From NCBI GenBank assembly GCA_013388685.1, contig JACAET010000056.1, positions 1 through 53,896 of the forward strand: 53,896 nt of DNA. The letters run 5' to 3'. A program made the position numbers and the translations under genes. Position 1 is the stretch's first letter, and each line of letters starts with the position of its first letter. Below the pieces are notes generated by a model, which was not told the origin of the DNA, ran no database searches, and saw nothing but the letters and a program-made list of their open reading frames with translations. Positions 8,851 through 17,321 of this stretch are shown piece by piece. The stretch comes from Chloroflexota bacterium. Its GTDB lineage: Bacteria; Chloroflexota; Anaerolineae; Anaerolineales; Villigracilaceae.

Positions 8851-8922
8851 GCGGGTGTAGTTCAGTGGTAGAACGCATGCTTCCCAAGCATGATATCGTG
8901 GGTTCGAGTCCCATCACCCGCT
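8851..8922 (+). tRNA. tRNA-Gly (anticodon CCC)
   Basis: A 72-base cloverleaf. The acceptor stem GCGGGTG (8851-8857) pairs with CACCCGC (8915-8921), with T8922 as the discriminator. The D stem GTTC/GAAC encloses AGTGGTA. The anticodon stem CATGC/GCATG closes the loop TTCCCAA with CCC at 8883-8885, so it reads GGG. The T arm is TGGGTTCGAGTCCCA. The 3' CCA is not encoded and must be added after transcription. Confidence 0.95.
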
Positions 8923-8924
8923 CA

Positions 8925-8961
8925 AAATGCCGAGGAGAGACTCTCTCGGCATTTGTCTTTT
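8925..8961 (+). terminator. Hairpin terminator after tRNA-Gly
   Basis: AAATGCCGAG (8925-8934) is a perfect inverted complement of CTCGGCATTT (8945-8954), and the downstream GTCTTTT gives a short T-rich tail. It sits two bases after the tRNA, so it probably limits read-through into the response regulator genes. Confidence 0.65.
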
Positions 8962-9030
8962 GCAATTGTAAGGTGTCTGTTATGTCCCCCAGTTTGGGTC
9001 GTATTAGAATTGAGACGGAGGTTCCTCGAG

Positions 9031-9426
9031 ATGTCGCTAACCGAAGAAAAAGGTAAAATCCTTTACGTAGAGGACAACCCGGATAATCGTTTGCTCGTCC
9101 GGCGTATTTTGCTCTCAGAAGACTATGGTTTATTGGAAGCAACGAATGCTGCCGAAGCGCTCGAATTGTTGAAAACCGCCAAGCCCGACCTTATTCTGAT
9201 GGACATCAACATGCCGGATATGGATGGTTACACGCTCACCGCCAAGATCAAGACAACACCCGGGTTCGAACGAGTCCCCGTCCTTGCGTTGACAGCGAAC
9301 GTCATGCGCGGCGACAGGGAAAAGACCCTCGAAGCAGGGTGCGATGGGTACATTCAGAAACCGATAGATTTCGACGAACTACTGCGGGAGATCGAAAAAT
9401 TCCTCCCAAGGAGCGCAAATGCCTGA
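9031..9426 (+). CDS. Stand-alone response regulator receiver (CheY/DivK-like)
   Basis: A 131-residue single receiver domain with no output domain. Acidic pocket E14-D15 (VEDNPDN), phosphoacceptor D58 in LILMDINMP, T88 in LALTAN and K110 in IQKPID are all present. The N-terminal half resembles DivK-type regulators. The ATG at 9031 follows GGAGG by ten bases; a longer frame reaches back into the tRNA and is not credible. It is the first gene of the long co-directional signalling cluster and its last eight bases overlap the next receiver gene, which implies coupled translation. It could be a phosphate shuttle or sink for the hybrid kinase encoded 24 kb downstream. Confidence 0.93.
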   Translation: MSLTEEKGKILYVEDNPDNRLLVRRILLSEDYGLLEATNAAEALELLKTAKPDLILMDINMPDMDGYTLTAKIKTTPGFERVPVLALTANVMRGDREKTLEAGCDGYIQKPIDFDELLREIEKFLPRSANA

Positions 9427-9862
9427 AAATATCCTTGACACCCAGCCCATCAAGAAACCCAACATCCCCAAGGACGCAACGGTCCTGGTAGTGGAAGACA
9501 ATGTCGCCAATTTCGTATTGATTGCACGCATGCTGGGGTACCTGGGCATCCATTGCGAATGGAAGACTTCCGGTTACGAAGTGGTGGAATACGCTGACAC
9601 GTTACAGCGTCTAGACCTGATTCTCATGGACATTCGCCTGCCCTACGAAGACGGATACGGCGCCCTGAAAAAGATCAGGGCTTCGGAACGGCTCAAGAAC
9701 ATTCCCATCATTGCCGTCACGGCCGAAGCCAGCCAGGATCAGATGACAAAGGCACAGGAATCGGGTTTCGACGGCTTTCTGGGCAAGCCGCTTGACCCCG
9801 ATCGTTTTCCCGATCAAATTCGCCGCATCCTTGCGGGCGAACCGGTTTGGGAATACAACTAA
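9419..9862 (+). CDS. Stand-alone response regulator receiver
   Basis: A 147-residue receiver domain preceded by about 18 flexible residues rich in Pro and Lys. The acidic pair E26-D27 (VEDNVAN), phosphoacceptor D71 in LILMDIRLP, T101 in AVTAEAS and K123 in LGKPLD are intact. There is no output domain. Compared with the preceding receiver it has a different alpha1 and alpha4 surface, so the two probably have different partners rather than being simple copies. It overlaps the upstream gene by eight bases and ends 12 bases before the soluble GAF gene. Confidence 0.93.
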   Translation: MPENILDTQPIKKPNIPKDATVLVVEDNVANFVLIARMLGYLGIHCEWKTSGYEVVEYADTLQRLDLILMDIRLPYEDGYGALKKIRASERLKNIPIIAVTAEASQDQMTKAQESGFDGFLGKPLDPDRFPDQIRRILAGEPVWEYN

Positions 9863-9874
9863 AATACCTGAAAG

Positions 9875-12001
9875 ATGACAGTCAACCAGACGGACGAATC
9901 CGGTTCTCCATTCTTTGTAACAGTATTCTTTACTGCTGTCGGTAATCGCTTGCAACTCACGCAATTTTCCGACCCGCAAAGTCGCGACGCGCAGGTTACC
10001 ATCCCGCGCGGGGCGGAATTGCTGCGAGAAGACATGGAGTCGTTTCTACGGGATGGACCGGTGACCATCAACCTGAAAGGACAATCCACCATCCCGCCAC
10101 CCCTGCTGGCGTACCCCAAACAACTGGGTTGCGATAGAGCCGCGTATGTACCCATTCTCCAGGACGGTCAACTGCGCGGCGTTGTTTTAATTGGCGCGCG
10201 CGAGGGGCAACAATTGGATGATGATGTGATCAACGCATTCAATCGAACCATTCGGTTGACGGCAAACTCGATTACACCCAAAGCATCTTCCACCGAGCCG
10301 CCGAACGACCGCCGTTCCATCGAGGTTCAAGCGTTGAACGCGCTGGCATCGAATGCGGCTTCCGTCAACGAGTTGCAATCCTTCTACACCACCATCTACG
10401 AACAGGTTCGCAATGTGATTGGCGAATACGGGTTTGTCATCGCGCTTTACGATAAAAAGACGAATTCCATCCGCATCCCCTTCCTGTTCGAGGACGGCAA
10501 ACTGTCCACACTCGAAGCGTTCCCGCTGGGCGAAGGATTGACGTCCATCTTAATTCGCACGCGCGAACCTCTGATGCTCGTGGACGACACCATGAATCGC
10601 GCGCTTGCCATGGGCGCCAAGGTCTCAGGGAAACCTGCCCGTTCGTGGATGGGCGTACCGCTCTTGGCGCAGGGCGAAGCCATCGGCGCGCTCATTGTTC
10701 AGGACCTCGAAAACGAACACAGTTTCAACGAGGACGACCTTCGTTTCATGATCTCCGTAGCCAATCAGGTTTCCGGCGCAATCAACAATATCCGCGTCCT
10801 GAACGAAAGCAGGCAGACCGCTCTGCAGTTTGAAACGGCGGCTGAAATCGCCCGCGACATCAGCAGTTCACTCAACCTGGACGAACTCCTCGAGAAGGCG
10901 GTGAACCTGATTCGTTCCCGATTCGATTTCTACCACGCCAGTGTGTTTCTCAAAGACCCGACGGGAGAATACGTGACGATACGAGAGGCAACCGGAGACG
11001 CAGGCGCGCAATTGAAGCGAACGGGATTCAAACTAGGGATCGGGTCGAAGTCCATTGTCGGATATGTGGCTGGCAAAGGGGAGATGCTGGTCGTCAACGA
11101 TACCACCCGCGATGCCACATATTATCCCAACCCCCTGCTCCCCGAAACGCGCGCGGAGGCCGCCCTGCCCCTCCGCGTGGGCGACCGCATTGTCGGCGTA
11201 TTGGACGTGCAAAGCAAAAGTCCCTACGCTTTCGCACAAGAAAACTTGCGCACGCTTCAGATTCTGGCTGACCAATTGGGAATCGCGGTAGTCAACACGG
11301 AACTGTTTGCCGAAACGCAGGAACATCTTGCGCAACATCGCCTGCTGCATCACATCACCACAACAGCCGCATCAGGGACAACCCTCGACGAAGCGCTCGC
11401 TTCCGCCGTGAACGGACTTCAAGTCACACTGGGCGGAGACCGCGTAACCATCCTGCTGGCAGATCGTGAAAAGAAGATGCTGGAGGTCAAAGCCGCAGTC
11501 GGATACTCGCCCGAGATTTACGACCTGAAGGTTCCGATCGGAACCGGCATCACCGGTTGGGCGGCCGCGCACCGCAGGACACTGCGCGTCAACAACGTTC
11601 AAGAAGACACCCGATACGTCGAAGGGAGCGTCAACACAAAATCGGAACTTGCCATCCCCATGATATACCGCAGTGAACTGCTTGGGGTGTTAAATGTGGA
11701 AAGCGAACAACTCAACGCCTATACCGAAAGCGACGAGGAACTGCTCGGCACGCTGGGCGGCAGTCTCGCTGCGATCATTGCAAATGCCAGGCTGCTGGAG
11801 CAAATCCGCGCCCAGGCAGAACGCGAGCGCCTGTTATTCGAAATCACCGACAAGATTCGCCGCACCACCGACCTGCAAACCATCCTCACAACCACCGTCA
11901 GCGAACTGACAAGGGTGACGGGCGCCAGCCGGGCTCACGTAAAACTCGGTTCGAACAACGGGCAGACACAAGCAAAGGCAGGCAATGAAACGGTTTCTTG
12001 A
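9875..12001 (+). CDS. Soluble multi-GAF protein without output domain
   Basis: A 708-residue protein with no membrane helix. A GAF-like N-terminal domain (about 1-135) is followed by three fuller GAF domains (148-310, 318-475, 490-640) and by a half-length GAF start (650-692: FEITDKIRRTTDLQTILTTT then a beta strand) that stops abruptly. The third domain has the PNPLLPETRAEAALPLRVGDRIVGVLDVQS block that recurs in the ten downstream sensors. No kinase, cyclase, HD or methyl-accepting domain is present. GAF domains usually bind small ligands, haem or bilins, or mediate dimerisation; no chromophore cysteine can be assigned. Its last 17 bases overlap the next gene. It probably acts as a cytosolic co-sensor or scaffold. 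Confidence 0.88.
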   Translation: MTVNQTDESGSPFFVTVFFTAVGNRLQLTQFSDPQSRDAQVTIPRGAELLREDMESFLRDGPVTINLKGQSTIPPPLLAYPKQLGCDRAAYVPILQDGQLRGVVLIGAREGQQLDDDVINAFNRTIRLTANSITPKASSTEPPNDRRSIEVQALNALASNAASVNELQSFYTTIYEQVRNVIGEYGFVIALYDKKTNSIRIPFLFEDGKLSTLEAFPLGEGLTSILIRTREPLMLVDDTMNRALAMGAKVSGKPARSWMGVPLLAQGEAIGALIVQDLENEHSFNEDDLRFMISVANQVSGAINNIRVLNESRQTALQFETAAEIARDISSSLNLDELLEKAVNLIRSRFDFYHASVFLKDPTGEYVTIREATGDAGAQLKRTGFKLGIGSKSIVGYVAGKGEMLVVNDTTRDATYYPNPLLPETRAEAALPLRVGDRIVGVLDVQSKSPYAFAQENLRTLQILADQLGIAVVNTELFAETQEHLAQHRLLHHITTTAASGTTLDEALASAVNGLQVTLGGDRVTILLADREKKMLEVKAAVGYSPEIYDLKVPIGTGITGWAAAHRRTLRVNNVQEDTRYVEGSVNTKSELAIPMIYRSELLGVLNVESEQLNAYTESDEELLGTLGGSLAAIIANARLLEQIRAQAERERLLFEITDKIRRTTDLQTILTTTVSELTRVTGASRAHVKLGSNNGQTQAKAGNETVS

Positions 12002-13931
12002 GACAGCCTTGAAACGTCTCGGGGGAGGGTACATCATTCTTGTCATCGTCGCCAGCCAGATGACAGGCATGATCGGAGCCATTCCCGGGTTGGTTTCCAT
12101 GAACTTAAACATCGAACCGGATGCAGACTTGGTTCGGCTGTTTTCACGGCTTGTTCCAGCCTTGGTGATATTCAGCCAGGTTCTGCTGGTCGTCATCGGC
12201 TGGCAAATCACCTCCGCGACGAGAAAACGATTGAGCGAATGGAAACAAGGCGTCCTTCGACCTGATGCCCAAAGCGAATTCGCCGCCTGGAAAGAACTCA
12301 CAAATTTTACAACCGTATATGGCGCAATTTCCTTTGCCGGCAATTTTGCGATCCTCGTTCTTCCGCCTGCCCTGATAGCCTCCTCGAAAGGAAACGTCAT
12401 CTCATCCGTTTTTCAGCCAAACTCAATCGATTCTCCGATTCCTATTTACATTCTGCTTGGCGGATTGGCATCCGTACTGGGCGCCACCATATTTTCCCTG
12501 CTACTGATCGAACGTCTCACCCTTCCGGCAAGGCTGATCCTGCTTCCCGCCAGTTTCGAGACACAACTCGAAGGGCGAACCGGCGTGTTGATTGGTTTCA
12601 AATTCCAGATTTTGATACTGGGACTCATCGTCATAGGGCTGGCGCTGATCGCGCCGATTGGTTTCCAGCAAACCATACGCATTCTCTACACGGAAATCGC
12701 TTCCTCCCAGATCTTCCGCGATCTGCAGGTTCAATCCATCCTATTGAGCGCCTTGACGATCACGCTTGGCGTGGGGTTTGCGTACCTGGCAACCCGTTCC
12801 ATCTCCGATCCGGTCAACGAATGGCTTCAAACCTTTCAAAAGATCGAGCAGGGCGATCTAAAACAACGCCTGCCCGTAACCGCAACCGACGAACTCGCCA
12901 CGGTGGCAATCAACTTCAACCGCATGGTGACCCGACTCGAAAACCTGCAAGCCACTTTGGAACAACAGGTTAAGGAACGAACCAGACAACTTACCGCCAC
13001 CATCGAAGTTGGAAGAGTGGCCTCCTCCATTCTCGACCCAGACCGGCTTTTGGAAAAGGTCGTCAACCTCATCACCGAACAGTTCGATTACTACTATGCC
13101 GCGATCTACCTGATCGATTCGAGCGGAAAGTGGGCGGAACTGAAGGAAGCAACCGGTCAGGCGGGCAATATCCTCAAACAAAACCGGCACCGCCTCGAAA
13201 TCGCCGGCAGGAGCATGGTTGGCACCTGTATTCGCGAACGGTCGCCTCGCATTGCGCAAAACACCGCAGAGGAAAAACTGCGGTTTGAAAACCCGCTCCT
13301 GCCCTATACCCGCTCCGAAATCGCCCTTCCGCTGATTGCAGGAGACCGAGTCCTTGGCGCGCTGGATGTGCAATCCACAAAAGCCTCCGATTTCAACGTG
13401 GATTTGATCGAAACCATGCAGAATATGGCGAACCAGGTCTCCATCGCCCTCGAAAATGCGCGTCTGTTCCAGGAGGCACAGCAAAGCATCAACGAATTGC
13501 GTTCCATTCAAAAACAATACCTGCTGGAGGGCTGGAGCGGTCTACGCTCATTCAACGAAACGCTGGAATACGGAATTGGCGAACCCATCGAAGGCGCAAG
13601 CCAGGTCATGGAAACGCCCATCCAACTTCGCGATCAAACCATCGGAAAGGTGATCCTGGAAGCGCGCGAGGAATGGACACCCGAACAACAAAGCCTTGTG
13701 GATGCCGTTGCCGCCCAAGCCGCCATTGCACTCGAAAATGCCCGCCTGGTTTCTGAAAGCCGCCAGGTTGCCACAAGAGAGCGCGCGCTGGCAGAAATCA
13801 ACTCGAAAATCTGGGCAGCCGCGTCCATTGACAGCATCCTCCAAACCGTCATCAAGGAATTAGGCAGACGGTTGGACGCTTCCAACGCCACAATCGAATT
13901 AAACCTGGACGACGAACATGACTCTGCCTGA
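11985..13931 (+). CDS. Membrane GAF sensor 1 (six helices, HAMP, GAF)
   Basis: A 648-residue protein. About six hydrophobic helices (15-37, 52-74, 110-134, 150-175, 203-225, 250-270) lead into a HAMP domain (271-324), a coiled coil with VKERTRQL (329-336), a GAF domain (341-495), a degenerate GAF-like domain (510-598) and the truncated C-terminal GAF start (598-640). Unlike most paralogs its GAF has ENPLLPYTRSEIALPL instead of the NNPDLP form, matching the soluble multi-GAF protein and the last GAF of the hybrid kinase. No catalytic output domain is seen. It overlaps the upstream gene by 17 bases and the downstream gene by 14. Confidence 0.88.
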   Translation: MKRFLETALKRLGGGYIILVIVASQMTGMIGAIPGLVSMNLNIEPDADLVRLFSRLVPALVIFSQVLLVVIGWQITSATRKRLSEWKQGVLRPDAQSEFAAWKELTNFTTVYGAISFAGNFAILVLPPALIASSKGNVISSVFQPNSIDSPIPIYILLGGLASVLGATIFSLLLIERLTLPARLILLPASFETQLEGRTGVLIGFKFQILILGLIVIGLALIAPIGFQQTIRILYTEIASSQIFRDLQVQSILLSALTITLGVGFAYLATRSISDPVNEWLQTFQKIEQGDLKQRLPVTATDELATVAINFNRMVTRLENLQATLEQQVKERTRQLTATIEVGRVASSILDPDRLLEKVVNLITEQFDYYYAAIYLIDSSGKWAELKEATGQAGNILKQNRHRLEIAGRSMVGTCIRERSPRIAQNTAEEKLRFENPLLPYTRSEIALPLIAGDRVLGALDVQSTKASDFNVDLIETMQNMANQVSIALENARLFQEAQQSINELRSIQKQYLLEGWSGLRSFNETLEYGIGEPIEGASQVMETPIQLRDQTIGKVILEAREEWTPEQQSLVDAVAAQAAIALENARLVSESRQVATRERALAEINSKIWAAASIDSILQTVIKELGRRLDASNATIELNLDDEHDSA

Positions 13932-15579
13932 CAACGATTTCCTCGATCAAGCCGGACACGCGCTGTTCCAATACGATCGCTGGCAGGCAAAATTCCTGTC
14001 CGCAGTGTTACGGCTGGCGTCCGGCTTCGGTCTGCTCGCGTTCATAACAAACGCGCCTCAGTTTGGGATTGCGGAGGTAATCGCCTTTTCCCTCATTTAT
14101 GCCTCACTGCTGATCATGACCTTCGCACCCATGCCGTATGTCTTGAGAGCGGGAACGTTGATCCTGGTCTGTTATTTAATTGGCGCATACAGCGTTTTGC
14201 AATTCGGTCCGTGGTCTGCGGGTGTGGCATATCTGCTTGCCGCCTCCATATTTGCATCGCTCCTGTTCGACGAACGAATGGATCGTCCGGTGTTCGCAAT
14301 CAATTTTGCCACTCTCGTCCTTATTGGCGCGCTGAACACGCTGGGATATCTCCCCCTCGCATCAGCAAAAATTCCCGAAACCACAACGCTGGACTGGTTC
14401 TCCTACGCGGTGGATTACTTCGTCGTGGGGATTGTCCTGTTATGGGCGCTCAACCTCTTGAAGTCGGAATTCAGAACGGTGGCGGATCAATTCCAATCTG
14501 CAATGGCGTCTCTCTCGAAAACCAGGGCGGATCTCGAGAAACGCGTCGAGGAACGAACTGCCGGGCTGATCAGAAAAACCGAACAACTGCGCGCCGCATC
14601 CTATATCGCCCGTCAGACCGCAGAAATTCAGAACCTCGATACAGTCTTGAAAGCAGTCGCGAACCTGATAACAGATCAGTTCGGTTTTTATCATACCGGC
14701 ATTTTCCTCATGAACGAAACGGGAACGGAAGTGGTGCTGGTCTCGGCATCCTCAGAGGGCGGCAAAAGGATGATCGAAAAGGGATACTCGCTCAAAGTAG
14801 GCTCGCAAGGAATCGTTGGGTTTGTTGCCGCGGAGAAAAAACCCCGCATCGCCCTGGACGTTGGCGCCGATGCCGTCTACTTCAACAACCCCGACCTCCC
14901 CATGACCCGTTCCGAGGTCGCCATCCCCCTGGTCATTCGAGATAAGACGCTGGGGGTACTCGATATTCAATCCGACCAGCCGCATGCATTCAGCCTGGAT
15001 GAAATTGACGTCCTGCAAGTCCTCAGCGACCAACTGGCGGCCGCCATCGAAAACGCGCGCTTATTGGAGGATACACAGGCGGCGCTCAATCAGGTTGAAG
15101 CGTTGACGGCCGTCCGCACGCGAGAATCGTGGAGTCAAAAAGTCCGGGAGGGCGAATTTACATACACCTACACGCCGCTTGGACTCCAAGCCGGCAAGAC
15201 ATCCGAAACAACGGATCAGGCCGTAAAAATCCCCATCACCCTGCGCGGACAAAAAATCGGTACGATTTCAATCGCCCGAAAAGGCAACCAACCCTTGAGT
15301 GACATTGACATCGAATTGATAAACGAAGTGGCTTATCAAACGGGATTGGCAGTGGACAATATCCGCCTGGTGGAGGACGCCACTCTACGAGCACAGCAGG
15401 AGGAACTGATCGGTGAATTGGCGGCGCGCTTCAGCCAATCCACGGATATTGACATCTTGCTTCAAACAGCCGCTCGCGAATTGGGCCAGGTGGCCGATGT
15501 TGCGGAGGTATCCGTCTATGTCGGCGAAATTCCCGAACAGGCGCCGCAAAGAAAACGTACACGACGACCCCTCGGCTGA
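13918..15579 (+). CDS. Membrane GAF sensor 2
   Basis: A 553-residue protein. Five or six membrane helices (about 25-46, 51-71, 76-96, 100-117, 124-144, 160-181) with very short loops form the N-terminal sensory region; there is no extracytoplasmic ligand domain and no HAMP. A coiled coil (185-225, EKRVEERTAGL) connects to a GAF domain (230-382) with YFNNPDLPMTRSEVAIPL, then a degenerate GAF-like domain (400-488) and a truncated GAF start (490-535). The C-terminus carries a basic tail (RKRTRRPLG) absent from the other paralogs. The sensory helices are too unlike known MASE regions for me to name a ligand. Confidence 0.85.
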   Translation: MTLPDNDFLDQAGHALFQYDRWQAKFLSAVLRLASGFGLLAFITNAPQFGIAEVIAFSLIYASLLIMTFAPMPYVLRAGTLILVCYLIGAYSVLQFGPWSAGVAYLLAASIFASLLFDERMDRPVFAINFATLVLIGALNTLGYLPLASAKIPETTTLDWFSYAVDYFVVGIVLLWALNLLKSEFRTVADQFQSAMASLSKTRADLEKRVEERTAGLIRKTEQLRAASYIARQTAEIQNLDTVLKAVANLITDQFGFYHTGIFLMNETGTEVVLVSASSEGGKRMIEKGYSLKVGSQGIVGFVAAEKKPRIALDVGADAVYFNNPDLPMTRSEVAIPLVIRDKTLGVLDIQSDQPHAFSLDEIDVLQVLSDQLAAAIENARLLEDTQAALNQVEALTAVRTRESWSQKVREGEFTYTYTPLGLQAGKTSETTDQAVKIPITLRGQKIGTISIARKGNQPLSDIDIELINEVAYQTGLAVDNIRLVEDATLRAQQEELIGELAARFSQSTDIDILLQTAARELGQVADVAEVSVYVGEIPEQAPQRKRTRRPLG

Positions 15580-15599
15580 AACGAAATGGAAGAAGACAA

Positions 15600-17297
15600 A
15601 TGAAAACCGGATTGACAAACCCCACAGCCGAACTTGAGCCGGGCGGACTTTGGCAAAGGCTCTTCGAACCGCATCTCTCGGTGACCGATATCGGTCAACG
15701 ACGCCAGGCGCGTCTGATTGCCGTCATCGCCTTGATCCTGGCTGGAACCCACATCATCGGCGCCCTTGCGGCGTATATGACCGAAGGCGATATACGGTCA
15801 ACGCTTATTCTGATCGCCCTTGCCGCTTCTTGCGTCGTCGGTTACAGCCTGGCACGCAGACCGCGCTATCGCAACGGCGGGTATTTGATCGTATGGCTGT
15901 TAACGGTTTCCGGCTTCGCAAATTTTTCCGGCGCGGCATCGCTCTCCTACTCGCTGTATGTGTACATGGTCATTGCGTTCGTATTTGCGGGTCTCAGTTT
16001 CCCGTTCAGATATATGGTCTTCTATGTCGTGTTCTGCAACGCCGCAATTGGCTTCCTGCATCTTATCCACCCCGGCTATGCAAACGCAGGCTTCGACCTC
16101 GCTGTCTTCATCCCGCTGGGCACGTTGGTGTTGACCTCCATGAAATACCGCGACAACGTGGAACGCGACCGAGTGAAGGAAGTTTTGAAAATCAACCAAA
16201 ATCTCGAAGAAGCCAAAAGCGCTCTCGAACAACGCGTCGAGGAGCGCACACGACAATTAGAGAACCAATCCCTTCGTTTGCGGGTTGTGGCGGAAATCGC
16301 CAGAGACGCCGCAACCGCCAGGGATGTGTCGGACCTGCTGGAACGCGGCGCGCAACTGATCCAGGAAAGATTCGGGTTTTACCAGACCGGCATTTTCCTG
16401 CTGGATAACAACCATGAATACGCTGTATTGACCGCTTCTTCCACCGAGGCGGGCAGGCAAATGATCGCGAACGGCTACAAGATAGGCGTGGGAGAGACAA
16501 ATCTCGTGGGGCGCGCTGCCGCTACCGGAGAACCTCAAGTCTCTCTCGAAAGCCGACCCGACGCGGCAGACGCTACAAATCCATTCCTGCCGAACGCTCG
16601 GTCCGAAATGGCGCTGCCGCTCAAAGTCGAAAATCGCACCGTCGGAATCCTCAACGTGCAAAGCGGGCAATCGCAGGTGTTCACCGATGAAGACATGAAC
16701 ATCATGCGCATTCTCGCCGACCAATTGGCAATCGCCATTGAACGCACCCGTTTGTTCCAACAAGCAGAAGACCGCCTGAAAGAACTCCAACAGGCATACG
16801 GCCGCGTCACCCGCGAAGCGTGGAAATCCCTCGCGGAAAGCGGACTACTCAAAAATGCCGGTTACCGTTTCGACAACGTCCGCATTCAGCCCATAAACAC
16901 CGCGCCTGAATTGGGTGAAGAAGTCATGCAAACCGGAAAGATGACCCTGCGAACCGGCGATGGACGGGAAAGATCGAACCAGACCCAAGCCGCCATTCCA
17001 ATCAAATTACGCGGCCAGCCCATCGGCGTCGTCACGGTCAAACTCAAGGAAGGTTATCGCGCGCAGACCATCGCCGCTCTCGAACAGGCAGTCGAACGTC
17101 TTGCCGCATCGCTCGAAAGCGCGCGTCTCTTCGAGGAAGCCCGCCTGCGCGCCGATCGTGAGCAGGCAATTTCACACGTGACCTCCGCCATTAGCGCAGC
17201 CGGAGAATTCGATGCGATCCTTCGCACCACGGTCGAGGAAATCGGCAAGTCCCTGGGCGACTCCGAAGTCAGTATCCAGATCTCGGGCGAACTATAG
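15600..17297 (+). CDS. Membrane GAF sensor 3
   Basis: A 565-residue protein. A cytoplasmic N-terminal peptide with LWQRLFEPHLSVTDIGQRR (17-35) precedes about six helices (37-60, 66-84, 92-111, 116-133, 136-157, 164-181). A coiled coil (185-225, EQRVEERTRQLE) leads to a GAF domain (226-387). This GAF is the most divergent of the set: the usual IALDVG is VSLESRP and the NNPDLP loop is TNPFLPNARSEMALPL, so its ligand site probably differs. A degenerate GAF-like domain (403-512) and truncated GAF start (519-561) follow. The N-terminal peptide is clearly related to that of sensor 6, which suggests shared ancestry of the sensory parts. Confidence 0.86.
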   Translation: MKTGLTNPTAELEPGGLWQRLFEPHLSVTDIGQRRQARLIAVIALILAGTHIIGALAAYMTEGDIRSTLILIALAASCVVGYSLARRPRYRNGGYLIVWLLTVSGFANFSGAASLSYSLYVYMVIAFVFAGLSFPFRYMVFYVVFCNAAIGFLHLIHPGYANAGFDLAVFIPLGTLVLTSMKYRDNVERDRVKEVLKINQNLEEAKSALEQRVEERTRQLENQSLRLRVVAEIARDAATARDVSDLLERGAQLIQERFGFYQTGIFLLDNNHEYAVLTASSTEAGRQMIANGYKIGVGETNLVGRAAATGEPQVSLESRPDAADATNPFLPNARSEMALPLKVENRTVGILNVQSGQSQVFTDEDMNIMRILADQLAIAIERTRLFQQAEDRLKELQQAYGRVTREAWKSLAESGLLKNAGYRFDNVRIQPINTAPELGEEVMQTGKMTLRTGDGRERSNQTQAAIPIKLRGQPIGVVTVKLKEGYRAQTIAALEQAVERLAASLESARLFEEARLRADREQAISHVTSAISAAGEFDAILRTTVEEIGKSLGDSEVSIQISGEL

Positions 17298-17321
17298 GCG
17301 CGAAAACGGAAAGATCCCAGG

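Noticed and set aside
8890..9030. Extension of the first receiver gene into the tRNA
   Set aside because: It would overlap tRNA-Gly and its terminator; ATG at 9031 has a GGAGG site.
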